Counted from the first letter of the stretch, positions 1 through 5,564 are shown. The stretch: 5,564 nucleotides of DNA from an uncultured Flavobacteriia bacterium (GCA_903930085.1 CAIYXD010000609.1:1-5564); one strand, 5' to 3'. A program made the numbers and translations. Notes: generated by a model from the letters alone, not told the origin.

Positions 1-253
1 AAATTGCTTTAAGATAAGTATGATTCTTCATCCAAGCGCTAGCTTCCTCTTCGGTTAAAATGTGAAGGTGCTTAATATCCACGAAACCACTGTAATCGTC
101 TGAATAAGTGCGGATTTTACACCAAGGTAAATTCACATCTTCCACCGTTAAAATTTCTCCAAATAGCAATTGAGACACCATTTCAGAAGCATCGCTAGCT
201 TGCAACCGAACAGGCGAAATGCTCACTATACAATACGCTAATTTTTCAGCCAT
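1..253 (-). CDS. C40 (NlpC/P60) family peptidase, N-terminal SH3-like part only; runs off the left edge
   Basis: The minus-strand frame opens with ATG at 253-251 and stays open for 84 codons to the window edge, so the C-terminal part is missing. The visible protein is a bacterial SH3-like domain at about residues 5-70. It has the pattern PVR..AS..SEMVSQLLFGE at 14-33, then PWCKIR around W44 and YSGFVD at 54-59. In Bacteroidota this arrangement precedes an NlpC/P60 cysteine peptidase domain that cleaves peptidoglycan stem peptides, but the catalytic Cys-His domain lies outside the window, so enzyme activity is inferred from family knowledge only. The start overlaps the last 8 bases of the upstream DinB-like gene, in the sequence ATGGCTGA. 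That suggests cotranscription and translational coupling. No Shine-Dalgarno sequence is visible. There is no signal peptide at the N-terminus, which is common for this subfamily. Confidence 0.8.
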   Translation of the reverse strand, partial: MAEKLAYCIVSISPVRLQASDASEMVSQLLFGEILTVEDVNLPWCKIRTYSDDYSGFVDIKHLHILTEEEASAWMKNHTYLKAI

Positions 254-830
254 TGGTAATAGGAAAATTTCTGTGATTCAAAATATTCAGCGCTTGTTGT
301 AAATGTCGTTCATTGTGGTAAACGACAAATAATAAGGCGTCCCCAAATTTTAGGCGGATAATTTTTGAAATAGAAATGGCAATTTTTGCTTTCCGTAAAT
401 TAATAGTTGCAGCCAGATCAATTATTTGCAATAATTCCTGCTGTGTTTTTTCGAATTTTGAAATGGAATCAATTGTTACTAAGCTTGGATTGAAAGTCGG
501 GTTATAGCTTCTTGGCGACTTAAACTTCCGTTTAATATTTTGCGCATTTCCCAATTTCATGGATTTCCATGCTGAACGACCAAGCGGGGAAGAAATGAAG
601 ATATCTTTAGCCTCTCGGAAGCGAGTGCGTTCAATTTTAGATGAAAACGCAGCATGGTAATAAGAACTAAATTCATTTAAATGCGAAAAAACTTCATTTA
701 AACTCCAAGAATCAAGGTCCTTACGCCAATTCTTTTGCTGCTCATTTAAAACCGAAAATTTTTGGTTTACCAAATCGATATTTGATTGGGTAATACGTTT
801 TAATTCCTCAATTAACTGAGATGTTGTCAT
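246..830 (-). CDS. DinB-like (DinB_2 superfamily) four-helix-bundle protein
   Basis: This is a 194-residue soluble, mostly helical protein. Near the N-terminus is the DinB_2-type segment DSWSLNEVFSHL (about 40-51) with H50. Near the C-terminus is GDALLFVVYHNERHLQQ (163-179) with H172 and H176. Three histidines in these places form the metal site typical of DinB/YfiT-like bundles, so the fold assignment is reasonable. The exact role is unknown: members include thiol-transferase-like and damage-inducible proteins, and the substrate cannot be read from sequence. I start at ATG 830-828. The frame could be extended to a TTG at 851-849, but that codon lies inside a perfect TAnnTTTG promoter box, and the family pattern begins near MTTSQLIEEL. 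An AGG lies a few bases before the ATG. The 3' end overlaps the C40 peptidase start by 8 bases, so the two are probably one transcript. Confidence 0.75.
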   Translation of the reverse strand: MTTSQLIEELKRITQSNIDLVNQKFSVLNEQQKNWRKDLDSWSLNEVFSHLNEFSSYYHAAFSSKIERTRFREAKDIFISSPLGRSAWKSMKLGNAQNIKRKFKSPRSYNPTFNPSLVTIDSISKFEKTQQELLQIIDLAATINLRKAKIAISISKIIRLKFGDALLFVVYHNERHLQQALNILNHRNFPITNG

Positions 831-848
831 TTTCCTAAAGTTACCTTT

Positions 849-879
849 CAAAATTAATAGATTTTCTTTGATTGTTCAG
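849..879 (-). promoter_or_regulatory. Bacteroidota-type promoter for the DinB-like gene
   Basis: Read on the minus strand, TAATTTTG at 856-849 matches the Bacteroidota -7 consensus TAnnTTTG exactly. Twenty bases upstream, at 879-877, is CTG, a two-of-three match to the TTG core of the -33 element. The predicted transcript start is near 845-843, giving a leader of about 13-15 bases before ATG 830. Consensus and position are seen directly; activity is inferred. Confidence 0.5.
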
Positions 880-935
880 TAAAATTCAGATTATTATTTC
901 TATTCAATAATTTATGTCGTTTTGGTAATATTCCT

Positions 936-943
936 TACTTTCG
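936..943 (+). promoter_or_regulatory. Possible -7 box of the surE operon promoter
   Basis: TACTTTCG differs from the TAnnTTTG consensus at one position. It is followed by CAC, a context often seen around Bacteroidota start sites. The predicted transcript start is near 947-949, about 25 bases before surE. There is no TTG at the preferred 19-22 base spacing; the nearest TTTG (921-924) is only 11 bases away and the TTTA at 911-914 is a poor substitute. The call is therefore weak. Confidence 0.35.
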
Positions 944-973
944 CACAAAATGGTTTCTCATTAAAATGAAGCA

Positions 974-1735
974 ATGCGCCCATTGATTTTTATTACGAAT
1001 GACGACGGAATTTCTGCCAAAGGTATAAAGTCACTGATTGATGTTGCCGTAGAATTTGGAGATGTTTTGATAATTGCTCCAGACAAACCACAATCTGGAA
1101 TGGGACATGCAATCACTATCAATCATCCATTGCGATTGGATAGCTCTAGATTATTCGAAGGATTAACTGCTTTTACATGCACTGGAACGCCCGTTGATTG
1201 TGTAAAACTTGGGATTTATGAAGTAATGCACCGAAAGCCGGATTTAATTGTTTCTGGGTTTAATCACGGTGAAAATACGTCTACAAATGTTTTGTACTCA
1301 GGAACAATGTCGGCTGTTGTAGAAGGAGCAATGGAGAATATTCCATCAATTGGCTTTTCCTTATGTGATTTTGATGCCGATGCAGATTTTTCAGAGGCAC
1401 AGGAAATTGCACGAAAAGTGATCAGAAAATCGCTTGACTCATCTTTTCCAAGTCACGTTTGTTTCAATGTGAATATTCCTAAATTGAAGAATGAAAAAAT
1501 TAAAGGAATAAAAATATGCCGACAAGCGCACGCATTTTGGGAAGATCGGTTTGATAAACGAATGGATCAATTCAATAAACCGTATTATTGGCTAACTGGC
1601 GATTTCACAAATGCTGATGCAGGAGAGGACACAGACCTTTTTGCATTGGAAAATGGCTATGCGAGTATTGTGCCAACACAATTTGATATGACTGCTTATA
1701 AAGTAATAGACGAAATTAAAAACTGGGAAATATGA
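974..1735 (+). CDS. surE: 5'/3'-nucleotidase SurE
   Basis: SurE is a divalent-metal-dependent phosphatase that removes phosphate from nucleoside 5'- and 3'-monophosphates in the cytoplasm. At 253 residues it has the usual family length. The N-terminal ITNDDGISAKGI motif supplies D10 and D11. S41 in PDKPQSGMGHA and N97 in SGFNHGENTSTN complete the four-residue metal site known from characterised SurE proteins. The family block YSGTMSAVVEGA follows at 108-119. Nothing essential is missing. The ATG at 974 puts the first motif at the normal distance from the N-terminus. A short out-of-frame ATG at 966 encodes only six residues and probably has no role. The last codons overlap the next gene in ATGA (1732-1735), so surE leads an operon with the small membrane protein and lpxB. 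Confidence 0.96.
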   Translation: MRPLIFITNDDGISAKGIKSLIDVAVEFGDVLIIAPDKPQSGMGHAITINHPLRLDSSRLFEGLTAFTCTGTPVDCVKLGIYEVMHRKPDLIVSGFNHGENTSTNVLYSGTMSAVVEGAMENIPSIGFSLCDFDADADFSEAQEIARKVIRKSLDSSFPSHVCFNVNIPKLKNEKIKGIKICRQAHAFWEDRFDKRMDQFNKPYYWLTGDFTNADAGEDTDLFALENGYASIVPTQFDMTAYKVIDEIKNWEI

Positions 1736-2040
1736 ATTTAAGAAACTGGTCAATGGATCATACAAAAGGTTTGATACTCGGGTTGGTATCACCACTACTA
1801 TTTATTCCGATTGTATTATTACTACTCTCTTGGTTGCAAAATTTTCAGTTTTCACAGCTGCTTTACAAGTTCGAGATGGTTCAAACAATGCGCAGCAAGG
1901 TTATTTCCATTGCAATAATATCAAATTTACTTTGGTTTTACCTTTCTATTAACAGAGAAAAGTTTAGCTTGGGAATGGGAATAATCGTTGCTACATTCTG
2001 TTATTTACCTTATGTTGTATACGTGAATTTCTTTTCTTGA
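1732..2040 (+). CDS. Small three-helix inner-membrane protein of unknown function
   Basis: I do not recognise a characterised family. The 102-residue product is very hydrophobic, with three likely membrane helices at about residues 13-35, 57-73 and 79-100. A short polar loop (36-56) contains K46, E48, R54 and K56, and a second basic turn (74-77, NREK) separates helices 2 and 3. There is no enzyme motif. Its start codon overlaps the surE stop (ATGA, 1732-1735), and its own stop is one base before the first possible lpxB ATG, so it is almost certainly translated as part of the surE-lpxB operon. An internal ATG at 1753 would remove seven residues, but the overlap favours 1732. A link to lipid A or envelope assembly is suggested only by position. 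Similar short membrane proteins are, to my knowledge, found between these genes in related bacteria. Confidence 0.85.
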   Translation: MNLRNWSMDHTKGLILGLVSPLLFIPIVLLLLSWLQNFQFSQLLYKFEMVQTMRSKVISIAIISNLLWFYLSINREKFSLGMGIIVATFCYLPYVVYVNFFS

Positions 2041-2041
2041 A

Positions 2042-3193
2042 ATGCCGCAAATTGAAAATATGAAATTATATATTATTGCTGGCGAAGCTTCAGGTGATTT
2101 GCATGCTAGTAATTTGATTAAATCTTTGAAAAAAGAAAATCAAGAAATAGAATTTCGCTGCTGGGGTGGCGACAAAATGAAGGATGAAGGTGTTTTTATA
2201 GTGAAACATATAAAAGAATTGGCTTTTATGGGTTTCATAGAAGTGATTTCCAATATTCGTACAATTCTTAAAAATATACGTTTTTGTAAAGAGGATATTG
2301 AAGAATTTAAACCAGATGCACTAATTTTGGTTGATTATCCTGGTTTTAACTTGCGCATTGCAGAATGGGCAAAAAATAAGGGGATTAAGGTAATTTATTA
2401 TATTTCTCCGCAAGTTTGGGCTTGGAAACAATCCCGCGTGCACAAAATCAAACGCTTTGTAGACAAAATGTTTGTAATTCTTCCTTTTGAAAAAGAATTT
2501 TACGAGCGTTTTGACTTCCAGGTAGAATACGTTGGACATCCATTGCTTGATGCAATTGAGTTATACCAACAATCCGCCCGCAGTTCTGACGAATTTCGTC
2601 AAATGAATTCACTAGATAGTCTTCCAATTATTGCTGTTTTACCTGGAAGCAGAAAACAGGAAGTTTCCGTAAAACTTCCCATCATGCTGAAAGCATTGGC
2701 AGATTTTCCTGCATACCAGTTTATCATCGCTGGAGCTCCAAGCTTGGATGCAACATTCTACATGGAGATTATTGGGAATATAGAAGCCAATCAAAATGTG
2801 CGAATTTTATACAATCAAACCTACGATTTACTTTCCGCTTCTGAGGCAGCAATTGTTACTTCCGGTACTGCAACTTTGGAAACGGCATTGCTTGAAATCC
2901 CTGAGGTTGTTTGCTACAAAGGTTCGGCGATTTCTTACCACATTGCAAAACGATTGATTAAAATCGATTATATTTCACTTGTGAATTTAATTATGGGTAA
3001 AGAAGTCGTGAAGGAATTGATTCAACAAGACTGCAATCCGGATGCAATTCGTAAGGAGTTACAGCAAATAATTATTGGAGGAAAAAAGCGGGCATCCATT
3101 TTGGAAAACTATAAGGAATTGAAGAAAATAGTCGGTGGAGGAGGTGCAAGTGAGAAAGTTGCACAATCCTTGTTGAAAACTATTCGTTCATAG
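2042..3193 (+). CDS. lpxB: Lipid-A-disaccharide synthase LpxB
   Basis: LpxB is a GT19 glycosyltransferase at the inner face of the inner membrane. It joins UDP-2,3-diacylglucosamine to 2,3-diacylglucosamine 1-phosphate, giving the lipid A disaccharide 1-phosphate and UDP. The 383-residue protein has every family block: IIAGEASGDLH (11-21), WGGDKM (41-46), LVDYPGFN with D98, PQVWAWK (123-129), VGHPLLD (164-170), LPGSRKQEV (200-208), the TSGTATLE block, and ISLVNLIMGKEVVKELIQ near the C-terminus. The start is ambiguous. ATG 2042 lies one base after the preceding stop, but most relatives begin at the residue matching M7 (ATG 2060, MKLYIIAGEASGD), which would give 377 residues. Neither start has a Shine-Dalgarno sequence. 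It is the last gene of the surE operon and shows that the organism makes lipid A. Confidence 0.96.
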   Translation: MPQIENMKLYIIAGEASGDLHASNLIKSLKKENQEIEFRCWGGDKMKDEGVFIVKHIKELAFMGFIEVISNIRTILKNIRFCKEDIEEFKPDALILVDYPGFNLRIAEWAKNKGIKVIYYISPQVWAWKQSRVHKIKRFVDKMFVILPFEKEFYERFDFQVEYVGHPLLDAIELYQQSARSSDEFRQMNSLDSLPIIAVLPGSRKQEVSVKLPIMLKALADFPAYQFIIAGAPSLDATFYMEIIGNIEANQNVRILYNQTYDLLSASEAAIVTSGTATLETALLEIPEVVCYKGSAISYHIAKRLIKIDYISLVNLIMGKEVVKELIQQDCNPDAIRKELQQIIIGGKKRASILENYKELKKIVGGGGASEKVAQSLLKTIRS

Positions 3194-3210
3194 TTGTAAA
3201 ACAACTTTTT
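3192..3210 (+). terminator. Weak candidate terminator hairpin after lpxB
   Basis: AGTTGT-AAA-ACAACT followed by TTTTT begins inside the lpxB stop codon. The stem has six pairs, only two of them G-C, with a three-base loop. That is weak for an intrinsic terminator. It overlaps the -33 element of the following gene's promoter. Partial termination is possible, and readthrough into the SpoIID-like gene is likely. Confidence 0.25.
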
Positions 3211-3225
3211 GAAAATCTAATTTTG
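3194..3225 (+). promoter_or_regulatory. Bacteroidota-type promoter for the SpoIID-like gene
   Basis: TTG at 3194-3196 and TAATTTTG at 3218-3225 are separated by 21 bases, an exact match to the Bacteroidota -33/-7 arrangement (TTG, then TAnnTTTG). The final G is only four bases before the GTG start codon at 3230, so the predicted transcript start falls on or next to that codon. The downstream gene may thus be expressed separately from the surE operon and with little or no 5' leader. Confidence 0.55.
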
Positions 3226-3229
3226 TTTT

Positions 3230-4399
3230 GTGAAGTATGCCATTGCTTTGTGTGTGTTTTTTAATGTTTGGGTAGTTAGTTCCCAGCAAATGCATATTGG
3301 TGTCCTGCGCGATCACTCGGTAAAACGTATTTCCTTTGCCTACGGAGATGGAAGTTATACCATCATTGGCGATACAATGGAATTTGGATCCATCCTTCCA
3401 AATGAATTTATTGAAATTTTATGGGATGACGACAAGGTGATTCTTAAAAAGGGAACAACTACCCTAGGCCGATTCAACAAGGTTTATTTAATTCAAAATC
3501 AGCCAAATACTTTTTTAGTTTTAACAGCAAAGGAACCGGTTGTAAAACCCCGAAAATACAAAGATGATTTTGAGATTTCCGTTACAAGTAAAGACATTTC
3601 ACTTGTGAATTTAGTTGGAATGGATAATTACCTTGCTGGAGTGGTAGAATCGGAGGGAGGCGGTGGAAAGCACATCGAATACTATAAAGTTCAAGCTTTG
3701 ATGAGCCGCACCTACGCGCTAAAATACAAAGGAAAACATGCGAAAGAAGGATTTGACCTTTGTGATCGTGTGCATTGCCAGGCCTACCATAGTATGATGC
3801 GTTTCACTCCCTTGATTGATTCCGCCGTTTTAAAAACACAAAACAACGTTATGTTGGATGAGCATGGAAATTTAATCGAGTCCTATTTTCATGCGAATTG
3901 TGGCGGTCAAACCTGCGAGCCTCAGTTTGTATGGAATGAAAATATTGAATACTTGAAAACCTTCGTCGATACCTTTTGTATCTATACTAAGCAAGCTACT
4001 TGGGAAAAACGCGTGTCGCAGGAAAATTGGCGAAACTTCCTCGAGTCTAAGTACAATTTCCCCGTTCATGACAGTGTATTTGCTTCAACGATGTTTCAAT
4101 TTGAGCAAAAGGAACGTATGGCATTTTACTTGCATCCAATTTTTGGAATTCCATTGCGCGATTTGCGGGAAGAATTTAATTTAAAGTCTACTTTTTTCAG
4201 TTGTGTGCCGGATGGAAACGACGTTTTGATTCGCGGACGAGGTTTTGGACATGGCGTTGGACTTTGTCAAGAAGGGGCAATGAAAATGGCAAAATCGGGC
4301 TATTCTTTTGAACAAATTGCCTTGTATTATTTTCCAAGTGTGCGCATTGTGAATTTAGAAGAAGAACAGTTTTATATGCAGCTAAAGTCAGGACTTTAA
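3230..4399 (+). CDS. SpoIID/LytB domain-containing protein, secreted, probable peptidoglycan glycan-strand enzyme
   Basis: The 389-residue protein starts with GTG. No in-frame ATG occurs before residue 21, and an in-frame stop lies at 3218-3220. Starting at GTG gives a plausible signal peptide (K2, hydrophobic 4-16, cleavage near VSSQ). A beta-rich N-terminal part (about 20-115) precedes the SpoIID domain. That domain has NYLAGVVESE (133-142), with E142 at the place of the catalytic acid of SpoIID; QALMSRTYAL (155-164); the cysteine motif DLCDRVHCQ (176-184) and FHANCGGQTC (220-229), which resemble the zinc-binding region of SpoIID structures; and RGRGFGHGVGLCQEGA (335-350) near the C-terminus. 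Bacillus SpoIID is a lytic transglycosylase acting on peptide-free glycan strands. A similar periplasmic role here is inferred. It is not a sporulation gene in this Gram-negative context. It follows lpxB by 36 bases and ends 7 bases from the convergent division gene. Confidence 0.9.
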   Translation: MKYAIALCVFFNVWVVSSQQMHIGVLRDHSVKRISFAYGDGSYTIIGDTMEFGSILPNEFIEILWDDDKVILKKGTTTLGRFNKVYLIQNQPNTFLVLTAKEPVVKPRKYKDDFEISVTSKDISLVNLVGMDNYLAGVVESEGGGGKHIEYYKVQALMSRTYALKYKGKHAKEGFDLCDRVHCQAYHSMMRFTPLIDSAVLKTQNNVMLDEHGNLIESYFHANCGGQTCEPQFVWNENIEYLKTFVDTFCIYTKQATWEKRVSQENWRNFLESKYNFPVHDSVFASTMFQFEQKERMAFYLHPIFGIPLRDLREEFNLKSTFFSCVPDGNDVLIRGRGFGHGVGLCQEGAMKMAKSGYSFEQIALYYFPSVRIVNLEEEQFYMQLKSGL

Positions 4400-4406
4400 T
4401 ATTTTC

Positions 4407-4691
4407 TTATTCGTAGGAAATTACAAAAATATCTTCGTTTTCGCGTTTAAACATTTTTTCTTCTCGCGCATAACTTTCTAATTCTGAGGAATAACGAAGT
4501 TTTTTTAATATTTCTTGCGTTTGGATTAATTTCACGGAGACCTCTTGACGGGCCTCTTCTAATTTACCTAATTTAGTATTTTGGTTAATGATTGTAAAAA
4601 TATCAACATCGTCCAAAAACAAAATGTAAATAAAGAATAAACACGTTGTGAATATAAACTTATTTCGGAAGTATTTTGCATATTTCTTCAT
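4407..4691 (-). CDS. Septum formation initiator family protein (DivIC/FtsB-like)
   Basis: This is a 94-residue bitopic membrane protein of divisome type. It has a short basic cytoplasmic tail (KKYAKYFRNK), one membrane helix at about 12-26, a heptad-like coiled coil at about 36-66 (LGKLEEARQEVSVKL, QEILKKL), and the characteristic C-terminal block LESYAREEKMFKRENEDIFVI (71-91). This order and length match the FtsB/DivIC family, which binds FtsL and FtsQ-type partners to assemble and activate septal peptidoglycan synthesis. No part is missing. Its ATG at 4691-4689 is only four bases downstream of a perfect promoter -7 box, so the message may be nearly leaderless. A terminator upstream at 4761-4791 isolates it from the neighbouring minus-strand gene. 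Its stop faces the SpoIID-like stop across seven bases without a terminator, so the two 3' ends probably overlap as antisense RNA. Confidence 0.9.
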   Translation of the reverse strand: MKKYAKYFRNKFIFTTCLFFIYILFLDDVDIFTIINQNTKLGKLEEARQEVSVKLIQTQEILKKLRYSSELESYAREEKMFKRENEDIFVISYE

Positions 4692-4695
4692 ACTT

Positions 4696-4729
4696 CAAAT
4701 TTAATTTATTGATTTACTAATTGAACAAA
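4696..4729 (-). promoter_or_regulatory. Bacteroidota-type promoter for the DivIC/FtsB-like gene
   Basis: On the minus strand, TTTG at 4729-4726 is followed after 22 bases by TAAATTTG at 4703-4696, an exact TAnnTTTG match. The predicted start of transcription is at about 4692-4690, on or beside the ATG at 4691. The box lies downstream of the terminator of the neighbouring gene, which supports independent expression of the division gene. Confidence 0.6.
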
Positions 4730-4760
4730 GGGTTGAAATAGTTTTAAGGTAAATAGTGTT

Positions 4761-4791
4761 AAAAAAGAAAAAGCCCCAAATGGAGCTTTTT
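4761..4791 (-). terminator. Rho-independent terminator of the 245-residue secreted protein gene
   Basis: Read on the minus strand, AAAAAGCTCC-ATTT-GGGGCTTTTT (4791-4768) folds into a ten-pair stem with one G-U pair, followed by a T-rich tail to 4761. It begins 19 bases after the stop of the gene ending at 4811. On the plus strand the same G-U position becomes a C-A mismatch, and the T tail is short (five T). The main orientation is therefore minus, with weak bidirectional action possible. Confidence 0.85.
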
Positions 4792-4810
4792 CGGTTATCC
4801 AATCACGAAA

Positions 4811-5548
4811 TTAGTTCATTAATTCCGCACATTTTGTTTTGAAATCCTCATCCTCTTCAAAAAGAGGTAATATTTTCTTTAATAGAGCATTGCTTTTTTC
4901 AATTTGCTTGCCTGCGATAAAACATTCGGCAGTTTGCAAAGCGCCTAAAGTAAGCAATTTCTGGTCTGCTTCACTCCAGTTTTCAACAGACTCTGGATCC
5001 GTTAATAGTTTTGTTAGTGCTAAATCTGCTTCTTTCCAAAGTGTATTTGCACCAGACTTATCTGCTTTACGGTATTTTGTTGCCCCATCCAAATATTTTG
5101 CACCAATTGGATTGCGTGTTATTTTATAATATTTCATCAACCAACTAGATGCTTTGCTATACTCTTTTGCAGAAATATCATTATTAATCATTTCTACCAT
5201 AGACATTTGAAAATCCTCAATAAATTCTTCGTGCTCTGATAAGCCCGTTCCATCTTTATCATTTTTTATAGCCTTTCCCAATGCACCAACAGCATCTTTG
5301 TAGGCATTTTTAAACTTTTCATTATCGGTTCCGGAAAGCGAAATTTTATATAAACCTTTAGCCAACCAAACGAATGGTAACGGATTTTTCTTTAACTCGT
5401 CTTTGTTGGTATACCCTTCCGCTACTTTTACTAATTTTTCGAAGTTTGCATCGGCATATAAGATTTTCAAATCATCAAAATCTTGATCTTGCGCATGCAA
5501 TGAAAGTGATCCGACCAATAAGAATAATACACTTACTATTTTTTTCAT
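4811..5548 (-). CDS. Secreted helical (TPR-like) protein of unknown function
   Basis: I do not recognise a named family. The 245-residue product begins with a clear signal peptide: KK at 2-3, a hydrophobic core at 4-17, and LHA before a probable cleavage after A19, leaving QDQDFDDL. The mature part is almost entirely helical and rich in Lys, Asp and Glu. Paired-helix segments such as FVWLAKGLYKISL, AYKDAVGALGKAI, YSKASSWLMKYYKI and LGALQTAECFIAGKQIEKSNALLKKIL have the small-large residue spacing of tetratricopeptide-like repeats. It is thus probably a periplasmic or surface protein-interaction scaffold. There are no catalytic motifs, no lipobox cysteine and no C-terminal sorting domain. ATG 5548-5546 gives the signal peptide directly. 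Only 16 bases of upstream DNA are in the window, too few to show its promoter. A strong terminator follows, so nothing is cotranscribed downstream. Confidence 0.85.
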   Translation of the reverse strand: MKKIVSVLFLLVGSLSLHAQDQDFDDLKILYADANFEKLVKVAEGYTNKDELKKNPLPFVWLAKGLYKISLSGTDNEKFKNAYKDAVGALGKAIKNDKDGTGLSEHEEFIEDFQMSMVEMINNDISAKEYSKASSWLMKYYKITRNPIGAKYLDGATKYRKADKSGANTLWKEADLALTKLLTDPESVENWSEADQKLLTLGALQTAECFIAGKQIEKSNALLKKILPLFEEDEDFKTKCAELMN

Positions 5549-5564
5549 CTTGTTTGTTTTTGGG

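Noticed and set aside
831..851. N-terminal extension of the DinB-like gene to a TTG codon at 851-849.
   Set aside because: The TTG lies inside a perfect TAnnTTTG box, and the family pattern begins at the ATG at 830, so the extension is probably not transcribed.
966..986. Six-codon upstream reading frame overlapping the surE start.
   Set aside because: It is too short to judge, has no ribosome binding site, and is expected by chance in AT-rich leader DNA.
1592..1795. Minus-strand open frame of 67 codons across the surE 3' end.
   Set aside because: It lies antisense to surE and the small membrane gene, shows no family motif, and is explained by the coding strand.
2321..2539. Minus-strand open frame of 72 codons within lpxB.
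   Set aside because: It overlaps the conserved catalytic region of lpxB and has no recognisable domain.
3872..4069. Minus-strand open frame of 65 codons within the SpoIID-like gene.
   Set aside because: It is fully contained in a well-supported gene and lacks any motif or plausible start signal.
4839..5129. Plus-strand open frame of 96 codons opposite the secreted TPR-like protein, rich in Ser.
   Set aside because: The minus-strand frame has a signal peptide and a matching terminator; the Ser-rich plus frame is typical antisense composition.
1..5564. Defence system, mobile element, CRISPR array, tRNA or riboswitch.
   Set aside because: No transposase, recombinase, nuclease, spaced repeats, tRNA-like folds or long structured leader were seen; the gene set is ordinary core envelope and housekeeping genes.

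Overview
The window is about 5.6 kb of AT-rich DNA, with an estimated GC content in the mid-30s percent. It looks like chromosomal core DNA of a Bacteroidota bacterium, most likely of the Flavobacteriales type. Four things point there: AT-rich starts without clear Shine-Dalgarno sequences, promoter boxes of the TAnnTTTG type, a Gram-negative lipid A gene (lpxB) directly behind surE, and a DivIC/FtsB-like protein with the C-terminal pattern usual in this phylum. I see no mobile element, CRISPR array, tRNA or rRNA.

Left part, minus strand (1-879): a DinB-like four-helix-bundle gene overlaps by 8 bases the start of a C40 (NlpC/P60) peptidase, of which only the N-terminal SH3-like domain is inside the window. 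A 143-base intergenic region (831-973) separates this pair from the divergent surE gene and carries promoter-like boxes pointing both ways.

Centre, plus strand (974-4399): surE, a 102-residue three-helix membrane protein of unknown function, and lpxB form a very tight operon, with a 4-base ATGA overlap and then a 1-base gap. After a 36-base gap comes a secreted SpoIID/LytB-type protein that starts with GTG and has its own well-matching promoter.

Right part, minus strand (4407-5548): a DivIC/FtsB-family division protein converges on the SpoIID gene with a 7-base gap. Upstream of it lies an intrinsic terminator serving a secreted 245-residue protein of unknown function.

Taken together, most of the recognisable genes serve the cell envelope: lipid A assembly (LpxB), glycan processing (SpoIID-like), a peptidoglycan peptidase (C40) and the divisome (FtsB/DivIC-like). 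SurE is nucleotide housekeeping. I find no evidence for a defence system or another novel multi-gene system. The observations most worth checking are the two consensus promoters placed so that transcripts would begin at the start codon, and the translationally coupled orphan membrane protein between surE and lpxB.
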